In this document: piece after piece, positions 1 through 7,434 of the stretch
Position numbering within the stretch: position 1 is the first letter of the stretch
Layout: every line of letters starts with the position of its first letter
Assembly (NCBI GenBank): GCA_007118975.1
Contig: SKQO01000004.1
Span: forward strand, 1-64,000
DNA: 64,000 bases
Direction: 5' to 3'
From: Halobacteriales archaeon
Lineage (GTDB): Archaea > Halobacteriota > Halobacteria > Halobacteriales > SKNY01
The notes under the pieces: model-generated
What the model was told of the DNA's origin: nothing
What the model saw: only the letters and a program-made list of their open reading frames with translations
Databases searched by the model: none
Translations under genes and position numbers: made by a program

Positions 1-2
1 CT

Positions 3-128
3 TCGTATTCGACAACGAAGCGCTCGCTCGGCGATGCCGTGCGAGCGCTCGGCTGGTATCGACAGTTCCGTGAAATCGTCCTCATGTTCGCCATCTCGAA
101 CATAGAACCACTCTGTGAGCCTCTGTAA
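3..128 (+). pseudogene. C-terminal end of an IS transposase (IS5-like), cut by window edge
   Basis: An open frame enters from the left edge and stops at TAA 126-128. The residues GDAVRALGWYRQFREIVLMF match the C-terminal signature I remember for haloarchaeal IS5-group transposases (GDAVRARxWYxEFREIVLxCAVYNI). Only about 41 codons are visible, so I cannot say whether the element upstream is intact. The usual CAVYNI is FAISNI here and the frame ends soon after. The family assignment is from memory of homologues; that it is a transposase end is likely, the exact IS group is not certain. Confidence 0.6.
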
Positions 129-236
129 CCGTGACTCAGCATCTATTCAACACGGCAGTTTGAACAGGAATTGTAGTTCACTCTCCACTCACATAACGTG
201 GGCAGAATTTAATCTCTAGTACAACCAATAGATAAT

Positions 237-626
237 ATGAGCGATTTACAGGTTGGAGTCCTACTACTGTTCGTCGCAGGAGTAGGTGCGACTGCGGGGT
301 TAGTGGCAATTGGATTTTATTTGTTGGTCGGGGAATTCGGCGTTCTATTTTGGGCTGTGGCGTACTTTGCCGCCTCACTGGCAGCATTCTTGTCTCTCTG
401 TATGATCACCGTTGAGAACTTTCAAACTATATCAAGCTCTTTATCACGTACTGGGAGTGAAATTCGACTATTTGAGAGGGTGAGTGCATCACGAAGACTC
501 CGTTTGTTTCACGTAGAAAGCGGTGAACCATCCACTCCCTACAACTGCACACGCACCTTTTTGCTGCGGGTCATCGCTCGCTGCACTCGCTCGAACCGCT
601 TGCAAAAATCTGCATCAAGAGGCTGA
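237..626 (+). CDS. Small hypothetical membrane protein
   Basis: The ATG at 237 begins two hydrophobic stretches (about residues 5-27 and 34-57) typical of a two-helix membrane protein, followed by a short soluble part. From about residue 80 the composition changes to Arg/Ser/Cys-rich, resembling translated non-coding DNA (RVIARCTRSNRL). The true gene may therefore have been longer or different and may have lost its end next to the IS remnant. No family is recognised. The protein would sit in the cytoplasmic membrane. Neighbours are an IS end upstream and a decayed oxidoreductase downstream, so this may itself be a relic. Confidence 0.45.
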   Translation: MSDLQVGVLLLFVAGVGATAGLVAIGFYLLVGEFGVLFWAVAYFAASLAAFLSLCMITVENFQTISSSLSRTGSEIRLFERVSASRRLRLFHVESGEPSTPYNCTRTFLLRVIARCTRSNRLQKSASRG

Positions 627-656
627 GCAGATGATGGGTTACAACACGGGCTCCCA

Positions 657-1512
657 TTGAGCGGTGTTCCCGACGCGAACACCATCGTCGAGTACGCAGT
701 CGCGGCGGACGAAGCCGGGTGGGACGGAGTGTTTCATATCGACCATCTCATCGATTTTGTCGCCAGAGTACCCGACGAACATCAACCTCTCAACGATCCG
801 TGGACGACCTGGGCGGCAGTCGCAGCAAAGACCGAGCACGTCATCCTCGGGTCATCCATTACCCCGATCCCTGACGGCAGCCGTGGCAACTTGCCAAGAG
901 CTTGGCTACGCTCGACCAGCTCTTCGGATGGCCGGATACTCCTCGGTGCTGGACTCGGCGGGCCGAAGGAGTTCACACCGTTCGGCCAAGAGTACGATCA
1001 GAGGCAACTCGCCGACCAATACGACGAAGCCCTCGATATCATCACCGGCTTATGAAGTGGCGAACCGTTCAGTTACGATGGAGAGCACTTCACTATCGAC
1101 GAAGCGGTGATGCGGCCCACGCTGGTTCAGGAACCACGCATTCCGATAGTCATCGGCGGCTGGTGGCCGTTTAAAGCTCCGTTCAGACGGGGAGCACGAT
1201 GGGATGGAATAATGCCGACCTGGCCGTCCATGCATTCGAACGCCTCATATCTGGAGTACTTCCCCGAGCACATGCAGCGAGTCATCCCCGAGGAACCGAA
1301 TCAGAAAGAAGACGTCAGAGAAATCAAGGTATTATCACGACCAAACGGACGATCCGGGAGAGATCGTGATCTACAACCTCAATTCGGCACCCGCGGGGTT
1401 CGACGAACTTTGCCGTGAACTTGGTGCAACGTGGTTGATCCACGATGTCGTTGATTCAGATTTCGGAAAGGGGGAGAATCTTGAACGGATTCGCCAGGGG
1501 CCGCCGGACTGA
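657..1512 (+). pseudogene. Decayed luciferase-like (LLM class) flavin/F420-dependent oxidoreductase
   Basis: Pieces of one luciferase-like monooxygenase fold appear in order but in different frames. The first piece contains EYAVAADEAGWDGVFHIDH and DPWTTWAAVAAKTEHVILGS (657 to about 900). A second has ATLDQLFG and LLGAGLG, a third IPIVIGGWWPFKAPFRRGARWDG (1107 on). A C-terminal piece DELCRELGATWLIHDVV ends at TGA 1510-1512. Living members are TIM-barrel oxidoreductases using FMN or F420. Frame changes occur near 895, 1055-1107 and 1300-1330. There is no in-frame ATG at the 5' end; TGA 624 precedes it. It is a clear pseudogene; its former substrate cannot be told. Confidence 0.8.
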
Positions 1513-1902
1513 CTGCAACTGGCAACAAAATCAGAATCTCGCCCCTTGGTTGGTGCTTCTGTTACATCCCCGATATTCACAGTTTGAGCCATTCAGGGCG
1601 CTGATGTTGCAATTAGATCCTGTCAGTCTGGATAACACAAATTTCCACAGATTGGATGCAGTACGGTGATGGCATTTCTTTCTCCAACGTTCGACTGAAT
1701 CAGCTAAGCTATGGAGTTGGCTTACCAACCGCCGAACGACCTCTCAGTTGTAACAGACGTTATCACAGTCTGCTGAATATAGAAGTTTACATATCGTATT
1801 TGATTAGTTCCATACGGTCGGCTCACTCAAAACTCGGTTCACATCTTCCGTCTGAGCCGACGACGGGCAGCATGAAGTACGCACGGTCCCATTATAGGGG
1901 TC
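1513..1902. other. Intergenic, no gene seen
   Basis: About 390 bp of lower-GC DNA between the decayed oxidoreductase and the methyltransferase. The track ORFs here (1445..1669, 1656..2003 and minus-strand ones) have no protein-like composition. The last 60 bases probably hold the methyltransferase promoter. Confidence 0.5.
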
Positions 1903-2565
1903 ATGACAAGAGAGCCCAAACCGACTGGTCCATGGGCCGGCCCGTTCGGCGCCGCCTACACCGAGCGGAACCGCGACGAGACCGTCGAGGACGTAAACGA
2001 TGAGTACGAAGAGCGCTTCGGCATCACTCAAACTGCCCTGTTGAAGCGTCTGTTCGATGGTGTTGACCGGGACGCTCGAATTTTAGAAATCGGCTGTGGT
2101 GTGGGTGTCCAACTCGAGATTCTTCAAGAACTCGGATTCGAGCACCTGTACGGGCTTGATCTCCAGCGTTACCCCCTGGTGGTCGCTGACCAAATCCGTC
2201 CCTACGTCCATCCAGTCCAAGGTGTGGCACGACACCTCCCGTTCCCGGACAATTCGTTCGATGTCGTTTGCACTATCGAGGTACTCATCCACATCCCGCC
2301 GGATTCGACCGAAGCCGTACTCGACGATATCGTCAGGTGCAGCCGCCAGTTGATCGTCGGATCGGAGTATTTCGCCCCGACCCGCACAGAATTCCTGTAT
2401 CGCGGGCAGCGGGGGATAGCGTGGAAGGATAACTTCGCCGCGCTGTATGAGGCGGGGCGTGACGTGGAGGAAGTGGACGCCCAGGTCATCGAGTACGTGG
2501 GGGAGGAACCCAACACCGACGGTGACCGATTCCGCTCAGTGTTTCGTCTCGAGACAGACGATTGA
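1903..2565 (+). CDS. Class I SAM-dependent methyltransferase, PseM-like
   Basis: A 220-residue Rossmann-fold methyltransferase. Motif I is ILEIGCGVG (about residues 60-68), the acidic end of beta-2 is GLDLQ, and a motif IV-like FDVVCTIEVLIHIP follows the HLPFPDNSFD stretch. The N-terminal GPWAGPFGAAYTERNRDE resembles the WAGxFGxxYxxRN start of methyltransferases linked to pseudaminic acid synthesis (TIGR03587). Such enzymes methylate nucleotide-sugar or glycan intermediates in the cytoplasm. No other pseudaminic acid gene is in the window, so the substrate is unknown. It stands alone between a pseudogene and the tube-protein cassette. Confidence 0.75.
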   Translation: MTREPKPTGPWAGPFGAAYTERNRDETVEDVNDEYEERFGITQTALLKRLFDGVDRDARILEIGCGVGVQLEILQELGFEHLYGLDLQRYPLVVADQIRPYVHPVQGVARHLPFPDNSFDVVCTIEVLIHIPPDSTEAVLDDIVRCSRQLIVGSEYFAPTRTEFLYRGQRGIAWKDNFAALYEAGRDVEEVDAQVIEYVGEEPNTDGDRFRSVFRLETDD

Positions 2566-2659
2566 AGGGGCCTGGATTGCTGGGATATGCGCCCTGTCCG
2601 AACCCACACGACTTTTTCTGCGGAAACGAGCGGATTAAGTAACAACGATAGGACATTCG

Positions 2660-2674
2660 TAATTTAATTTTTAT
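2660..2674 (+). promoter_or_regulatory. Probable TATA box of the tube-protein cassette
   Basis: The AT-rich run taatttaatttttatc lies about 25-30 bp upstream of the ATG at 2691, the distance expected for an archaeal TATA element driving a leaderless or short-leader transcript. It is in the only A/T-rich stretch between the methyltransferase and the tube gene. Confidence 0.45.
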
Positions 2675-2723
2675 CAGATTCACAAGGTATATGGTGGCAC
2701 CTCCGAATGTCAATTCGAGGATT

Positions 2724-3137
2724 ATGGCAGATAGACACGGTCCAATGCGAACAGGGCTTTTTACGGTCGAGATTGACGACGTGGAGGTTTCAGGATGGCA
2801 AAGTATCAACCTTCCTGCAACCAGTACGGAGCCAGATGGCGATGAGTGGGGAGAATCCACGCGTCAGGACCTTGAGGCTGAAAGGGGGGTACAACCGGAC
2901 GACACCGAGCTGCACGACTGGAACGAGGCAGTCCTCGACGACAACGAGGATGAGGGCCTGAAAACGGTTTTGGTGACCCTGCTAAATGAAGAGGGCGAGC
3001 CACAGGTCGAGTGGACATTCGAAGATGCCTGGATAACCTACTACCGGCCACCACAGCTCAATGCAGCTGACGACGGCGAAGTCGCAACCGAACGAGTCGT
3101 TTTCGCTTACGACTCGATGGAGCAACAGAACGTCTGA
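2724..3137 (+). CDS. T4 gp19-like tail tube protein (contractile tail / injection-system family)
   Basis: Haloarchaeal phage-tail-tube-like protein. From the ATG at 2724 it reads MADRHGPMRTGLFTVEIDDV, with the typical tube-protein N-terminal strand and self-reference (VSGWQSINLPATSTEP), then LVTLLNEEGEPQVEWTFEDAW and ending RVVFAYDSMEQ, the conserved C-terminal strand. It is about 137 residues, close to the 140-150 usual for PF06841. An upstream ATG at 2691 would add 11 residues and fits a leaderless start. The known family forms stacked hexameric rings that make the inner tube of contractile tails. There is no sheath, baseplate, LysM or ATPase gene nearby; the next gene follows 9 bp downstream, so a tube-plus-fibre operon is inferred. 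Confidence 0.8.
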   Translation: MADRHGPMRTGLFTVEIDDVEVSGWQSINLPATSTEPDGDEWGESTRQDLEAERGVQPDDTELHDWNEAVLDDNEDEGLKTVLVTLLNEEGEPQVEWTFEDAWITYYRPPQLNAADDGEVATERVVFAYDSMEQQNV

Positions 3138-3146
3138 TTGGTGCCC

Positions 3147-4283
3147 ATGTCAGAGCAAACCGACAACCACGACTATGCGACGCCGGCCGCGGGCACCGAG
3201 GACTGGCACGTACCACTCAACGAGAACTTCGAATCTCTAGACGTCGACGTCGAGGTCCGCGACGTGGCCGAAAACCGAGAGGACTACGAACCGGACGAGG
3301 GAGCGAAGTTCCTCGAGCTTGACACAGGTATCGTCTACGTCGGCGACGGCGACGAGTGGAATCAGACACTGGCGACGGCCTATTTCGATGAGGACGGCGA
3401 TTTGGACTGCGGTGAACTCGCCGATTGCATCGAGCCGAAGTCAGAATCGGATGACGACGGGTCTGAACCATCGCCGTCAAGCTTCGGCGTGAACGCCAGA
3501 TCCGTTCATCAAGGCGCCATCGTTTTCGGGGACTCGACAAGACGGGGAATCTGGTCGGAGTCCGCAAACGAACTTCGCTCACAAATGCCGACCTTTGCCC
3601 CTCAGTTCTCGACCGAGGGCGTCACGGTTACCGGCAACAATGTCGACGCGAGTGGCGGGATCAGCGCCGAGGTGTTGAGTTCTTCCTCGATTGACGCTGG
3701 AGGCCTCTCGGCAGACGGCGACGAACTCGCTGTGGAACTCGAAGGCGACGAGCCGGAATTGCAAATCGAGCCCTCCACGGTTACGGTCAACGTCGACGAC
3801 GGAGAAACCATACTAGTGATCGATGCGGACGGGATTACCTCGGACGAGCCATTCTACGCACCAGAGTTTAACACGACGAGCGCCCGGGCGGCCAAAACGT
3901 CGATCCAGCCGGTCGACCCCCAGGGGGTACTCGAGGAAGTGGAGTCGATTCCGATACATACGTGGGAGTTCGACGACCGTGACGCCGGCCGCCACATGGG
4001 ACCGATGGCCGGGGATTTCGCCGAACGGTTTGAGCTCGGCACGCAGGACGATTCCATCGCCACAGTTGACGCGGACGGAGTGGCGTTCGCTGCTATCCAG
4101 GGACTGGCGACACGGCTTCGCCGGGAGAACGAGTCGTTGCGCGAGGAGTTGGCACAAACCACCGCGCAATTGCAGCATCTCTCCGAACGCCACGATCGGT
4201 TAGAAGACCAGATCGACCGACTCGCATCGAATACTTCCGAGCCGGGACGTGCTGATGAACACGGACGACCCGCGGATGAGTAA
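3147..4283 (+). CDS. Tail-fibre-like protein with C-terminal S74-type intramolecular chaperone domain
   Basis: A 378-residue acidic protein. The N-terminus has GTEDWHVPLNENFESLD and AKFLELDTGIVYVGDGDEW, repeat-like segments seen in phage fibre heads and haloarchaeal beta-helix proteins. The middle (about 110-240) is Ser/Thr/Asp-rich and beta-prone. From about residue 250, FNTTSARAAKTSIQPVD leads into HTWEFDDRDAGRHMGPMAGD and a C-terminal coiled coil (LRRENESLREELAQ, LSERHDRLEDQIDRL), the layout of peptidase S74 endosialidase chaperones that trimerise fibres. The canonical SDxRLK start is altered to SARAAK. Start ATG 3147 is chosen over TTG 3138. It likely forms a trimeric fibre partnered with the tube protein. 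Confidence 0.75.
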   Translation: MSEQTDNHDYATPAAGTEDWHVPLNENFESLDVDVEVRDVAENREDYEPDEGAKFLELDTGIVYVGDGDEWNQTLATAYFDEDGDLDCGELADCIEPKSESDDDGSEPSPSSFGVNARSVHQGAIVFGDSTRRGIWSESANELRSQMPTFAPQFSTEGVTVTGNNVDASGGISAEVLSSSSIDAGGLSADGDELAVELEGDEPELQIEPSTVTVNVDDGETILVIDADGITSDEPFYAPEFNTTSARAAKTSIQPVDPQGVLEEVESIPIHTWEFDDRDAGRHMGPMAGDFAERFELGTQDDSIATVDADGVAFAAIQGLATRLRRENESLREELAQTTAQLQHLSERHDRLEDQIDRLASNTSEPGRADEHGRPADE

Positions 4284-5322
4284 CCCTTGGCGATCATCAA
4301 CGGATACCCCAACGGGGAGGCCCGAGGAATCTGGGATGCGGCCATCACGCCGTGTGTTCCTCGGGGGGCTTACGGCGACTGGGGTCCTCGCGAGTTCGAT
4401 GCCGGTCGCTGCAGACGACGAATCAGAGGATGTCGAGTCGTTCGGATTTGGCGAAGGCGCCTACGGTGAGGACGGATTCGGTGGAACCTCAGCGGTCGAA
4501 TCAGACCTGACGGTCCAACTGGACGGTCCGGAATCGACGATCGTAAACCAAGAAACCGCCTTCGAGGTGACGTTTCAGAACGATGGAGATGACACCCCGG
4601 AAGATGTTCAATTGGCATTCACTTTCGATCGGGGGGACGATATCGCCGTATCCGATGTCGATGTCGAATACCGCGTTGCGGGCGATGAGAAGTGGGAAAC
4701 GCTCGAATTATCCGACAGTACTGACGGGCTAACGGGCGCGTATCCGGATGACGGCTTTCCATTTCCCGCCGAGGAAAAACGGACCGTAGAACTTCGCATC
4801 GTGTTTTGGGAATCCGACGCATTCTCGATTTTGGTCTCCGTGAAGGGGGTCGATGAGGAGGATCACTACGCCGACACGGGCCGTACCGTTGACGTCGGAC
4901 CAACACCGGAAGATATCGAATTGCAGATCGATATTAAACCGGGAGAAGACGACGATGGGCCCCCACCAATCAACCCGAACTCTCGTGGAAGGACGCCAAT
5001 TGCTATCCTGACCACGGATGAATTCGATCCAATCGAGCGATTGGACGTCGACTCACTGCGATTCGGCCCCCCGCGAGTCATCGAAGAAGGAGACGGGGGT
5101 GAAGCTGAACAGTACACGGAGGAGGACGTCGATGGCGATGGAGAACCGGATCTGAAAGTCCACTTCGATTCCGAGGCGACTGGCTTCGATGAAGACGATG
5201 AATACGGGAAAGTGGTAGGACAAACACACAACGGAACGCCGGCGGCCGGTAAGGCCGAGATTCGTATTGTTGGAAACGGTGGCGGAAGCGGAGATCGCGG
5301 GGGTGGCCGCGGGAACAACTGA
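4276..5322 (+). CDS. Tat-exported acidic surface protein with CARDB-like and calcium-type repeat domain
   Basis: The start ATG 4276 overlaps the stop of the fibre gene by 8 bp, so the genes are translationally coupled. SRRVFLGGLTATGVLASS is a twin-arginine signal; cleavage is likely after AAD. The mature part begins with a Gly-rich FGFGEGAYGEDGFGG segment, then a CARDB/DUF11-like adhesive Ig domain (about 85-200), then a domain known from many secreted proteins: IDIKPG, then PIAILTTDEFDPI, LRFGPP, EDVDGDGEPDLKVHF and the end IRIVG. The DVDGDGEPD stretch resembles a calcium loop. It is predicted to lie outside the cell. Cell-surface display of something that interacts with the fibre or tube is inferred from coupling, not shown. 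Confidence 0.75.
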   Translation: MSNPWRSSTDTPTGRPEESGMRPSRRVFLGGLTATGVLASSMPVAADDESEDVESFGFGEGAYGEDGFGGTSAVESDLTVQLDGPESTIVNQETAFEVTFQNDGDDTPEDVQLAFTFDRGDDIAVSDVDVEYRVAGDEKWETLELSDSTDGLTGAYPDDGFPFPAEEKRTVELRIVFWESDAFSILVSVKGVDEEDHYADTGRTVDVGPTPEDIELQIDIKPGEDDDGPPPINPNSRGRTPIAILTTDEFDPIERLDVDSLRFGPPRVIEEGDGGEAEQYTEEDVDGDGEPDLKVHFDSEATGFDEDDEYGKVVGQTHNGTPAAGKAEIRIVGNGGGSGDRGGGRGNN

Positions 5323-5810
5323 TCTGCAGTCACGTGCGAGATACGCGGTTGTATTCATCAACAAAAATCTGTCAAACTGTTACTGGTTCCAAGCGATATT
5401 TTAGAGCTTGCGTAATGGCATGTCTCAACTTCTTCCAGCAATAATACCTCAAGTTGACAGGTCTTGGTCTCAATCTGTGACATTCTCAATATCTAATTGC
5501 AACAGGTACGGGCTGTCTGTATCATATCAAATATTATTGAAATAGAATCAGATACTCGAATTGGCTAATTCCTGACGAGCTCATGCAGGTTCATTGGCCC
5601 ATTTGCCACACATTCTTGCCACAAAGTCGCTAATGTACTCGCCCCACTGTATTCATCACCGATTACCCACCAGGATACTGATAAGTATCTCTTCCTTACG
5701 ATATTGGTGGCTCTGGTCATTCACGCATTCGTTCACTGAGGACAAATATACAGTTCCCAGCCCTTGAGCAAGGACAAGCATTTATTCAGGTCCCGGTATA
5801 ACACGAGTGT
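5323..5810. other. AT-rich intergenic region with a dispersed repeat copy
   Basis: About 490 bp with no convincing ORF. It carries copy 1 of the 50-bp dispersed repeat (5351-5400), a short dyad around 5661-5675 (gatac/gtatc), and near 5780 the probable promoter of the CopG-RelE pair. The minus-strand ORF 5733..6023 is a shadow of the antitoxin. Confidence 0.6.
5351..5400 (+). repeat. Dispersed 50-bp repeat, copy 1
   Basis: Aligned to 15322-15371 without gaps, 40 of 50 positions agree by my count. The core tactggttccaa is identical. The second copy contains the perfect dyad actggtt-cc-aaccagt; here the right arm is degenerate (aagcgat). Both copies are in intergenic DNA of the accessory region. 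Confidence 0.6.
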
Positions 5811-6086
5811 ATGTCGAGTTCGGATACTAGTGAGGAGGAGGGCCCGTCCAAAACCAACATCAACATCCGATTGACTGAGGCATTGCTTGAGGACATTGAT
5901 GCCACGTGGGTTGACGAAGGGTACCACAGCCGAAGTGAGTTCATCCGCGAAGCGCTGCGAGACGCAGTTCGACATCCAGAACTCACGCGTCAGAGCTGGA
6001 AGGAAATCGCCGCGGTAGAACACGCCCGCCGAACAGGTGAGAGCGAGTCTTTCTCGCGCGAGGAGATCCTCGGGAACGATGGCTGA
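5811..6086 (+). CDS. CopG/ParD-like ribbon-helix-helix antitoxin
   Basis: A 91-residue protein with a ribbon-helix-helix DNA-binding domain: the beta strand KTNINIRLTEALLEDIDATW, then the turn DEGYHSRSEFIREALRDAV (about residues 20-57), as in CopG/ParD/NikR N-domains. The C-terminal tail (WKEIAAVEHARRTGESESFSREEILGND) is the usual toxin-binding arm. As in known systems it should dimerise, repress its own promoter and neutralise the adjacent RelE-type toxin. A TATA-like tttatt at about 5781 sits 30 bp before the ATG, fitting a short-leader transcript. The toxin ATG overlaps its stop by 8 bp. Confidence 0.85.
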   Translation: MSSSDTSEEEGPSKTNINIRLTEALLEDIDATWVDEGYHSRSEFIREALRDAVRHPELTRQSWKEIAAVEHARRTGESESFSREEILGNDG

Positions 6087-6540
6087 AGACGACTGGACGT
6101 GGCAATTCCGGACTCCAGCAAAGCGGGCCTATGACAAGCTTGAGCCCACCGCTCAGGATCGAATTACAGACAAACTTGAAGAGAATGTAACTGATCAATG
6201 GCGGGAGCCAGATGATTACCTTGAACCCTTGACTGGTACACCGCATTCGAAACTTCGGATTGGCCAGTTCCGACTCGGGGGTGACTGTAATCACTCGGAC
6301 AAAATTCTCGACATTTACACCATAGAGAAGCGGAGTGGTGCGTACAAGCCAGGCGACGATTACCGACGAATGACGTTAAGACCCCCTCATTCGATGCAAC
6401 ATTTCACCTCCACCGATCCTACTAGTAGATTCTCCCCCGGTAGTGTTCCGGGCGTTACATCTCCATTTAGAAGGAAACATTTCCAATCATTATTCACAGA
6501 TATGTTTGTCAGCGAAGCGTCGACATCGGAAAATGGATGA
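6079..6540 (+). CDS. RelE/ParE-superfamily toxin with run-on C-terminus
   Basis: The ATG at 6079 lies inside the antitoxin 3' end. Residues 1-95 match haloarchaeal RelE-type toxins: WTWQFRTPAKRAYDKLEPTAQDRI, then DQWREPDDYLEPL, PHSKLRIGQFRLGG, ending KRSGAYKPGDD. Homologues as I recall them stop right after a GDD-like end (about 6363 here). This frame continues for about 59 more codons through the structured repeat at 6411 and random-looking sequence to TGA 6540. The usual stop seems lost, so either a tail was added or the gene is damaged. RelE-family toxins cleave mRNA on the ribosome; activity here is uncertain because FRLGGDCNHSDKILDIY differs from the usual core. Confidence 0.7.
   Translation: MAEDDWTWQFRTPAKRAYDKLEPTAQDRITDKLEENVTDQWREPDDYLEPLTGTPHSKLRIGQFRLGGDCNHSDKILDIYTIEKRSGAYKPGDDYRRMTLRPPHSMQHFTSTDPTSRFSPGSVPGVTSPFRRKHFQSLFTDMFVSEASTSENG
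6411..6462 (+). repeat. Structured repeat, copy A (downstream of relE core)
   Basis: A 20-base stretch, caccgatcctactagtagat, is identical to 7374-7393. It contains the palindrome ctactagtag. It is followed by a hairpin cccgg-tagtgtt-ccggg (6436-6452), whose 7-base loop is almost the same in copy B (tagtatt) while the stem bases differ. An imperfect outer inverted repeat, gatgcaac (6393-6400) and gttacatc, flanks the unit. Confidence 0.6.
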
Positions 6541-6701
6541 TCGAGGATAGACGTCCATTCAACTTGTTGCAGACGTGATCAACCATTGGTGAGAACCAAG
6601 TGCCTCCGCCGTCGTATTGGGGCCCCTGTCCTCGTGACTTGGACGGGTAGTAATTGGGGAATCGACAGAAAACCTAAATGATGAATTCCAACTGAATTCA
6701 C

Positions 6702-6935
6702 ATGAGTCGAACATCGATACCGATTGATGCGGACACGAAAGAACGGTTAGATCGGTTGAAGAGAGATGACGAGACGCGGGATGGATTTTTCGATCGGATC
6801 ATCACCCACGAACAGTCAATTGAAGCCGGGGCGTGGTACGATGAGGAAGCAGACTGAGCAAAGGAATTCATCCGCAAGTCACGGAAGAAATGGCGGCGAC
6901 ATTTCTGCACAGCTCGACCATTATCGAATATTTAA
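6702..6935 (+). pseudogene. VapB-type antitoxin, broken by in-frame TGA
   Basis: The ATG at 6702 gives MSRTSIPIDADTKERLDRLK and RDGFFDRIITHEQSIEAGAW, then YDEEAD and TGA at 6855. The frame continues after the stop with AKEFIRKSRKKWR, the normal end of this haloarchaeal VapB-like family as I recall it (EEADRAxEFIRKSRxKW), so the stop replaced what is usually an Arg codon. The continued frame closes at TAA 6933. If translated, the 51-residue product would keep the swapped-hairpin/RHH DNA-binding part and lose its toxin-binding tail. The vapC frame overlaps its 3' end. Confidence 0.8.
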
Positions 6936-7324
6936 GTGGTAATCGAACCGTTATTGAGCATCACGACGAACGGCGTCCGTGGTGGACTTCGACCATCTGC
7001 GTCTTTGAGATGTTGAATGGACCGGCACGTTCGCCAAACTTCGATCCCGTGAAAGAACGGTAACGATTTGGTGGGGTAAAGGCGCTTGAGATTAACGAAC
7101 AACTCGCGCTTGAAGCATCACGATTACAACACGTATCGTTTCGAGATTGAAGCGAGCTTCCCCACCGCGCCGAGATGATTGCTGCCACTGCACGCTCGAC
7201 TGGCGACGAGTACGTTGTGGCTGACAGTGATTTCGAAGCCGCTCCGCTGGAGGAGGTGATAGACGTCACAAATCTCCATCCGGAAAAATGGGAGTTTGGG
7301 GAATCAGAAACCTTGGAGGCATGA
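6890..7324 (+). pseudogene. VapC-type PIN-domain toxin, broken by two in-frame stops
   Basis: One uninterrupted phase of 145 codons from ATG 6890 to TGA 7322-7324 reads as a full VapC with internal stops TAA 7061 and TGA 7148. Recognisable parts are FLHSSTIIEYLSGN, RRPWWTSTICVFEMLNG, FGGVKALEINEQLALEASRL, AEMIAATARSTGDEYVVADSDF and DVTNLHP. In intact PIN toxins the first motif carries an Asp (FLDSST); here it is His, so the metal site would be lost even without the stops. There are no frameshifts. Partner antitoxin 6702 is also interrupted. Confidence 0.85.
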
Positions 7325-7373
7325 TGAACACCCCTCTGGTTTCCAATCCGTCAACGTTGTATATCACCACTTT

Positions 7374-7425
7374 CACCGATCCTACTAGTAGATCTTCTCC
7401 GAGTAGTATTCTGAGAGTGACATTA
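7374..7425 (+). repeat. Structured repeat, copy B (downstream of vapC)
   Basis: Shares caccgatcctactagtagat exactly with copy A, then ctccgag-tagtatt-ctgagag, a hairpin with the same loop length and nearly the same loop. It begins 50 bp after the vapC stop; copy A begins about 48 bp after the expected relE end. Its right end abuts the TnpB-type right end at about 7435. Confidence 0.6.
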
Positions 7426-7434
7426 TCGATGCAA

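Noticed and set aside
6393-6462. Integron attC site
   Set aside because: The layout with nested inverted repeats is suggestive, but the ends do not match the GTTRRRY / RYYYAAC cores and no integrase gene is in the window.
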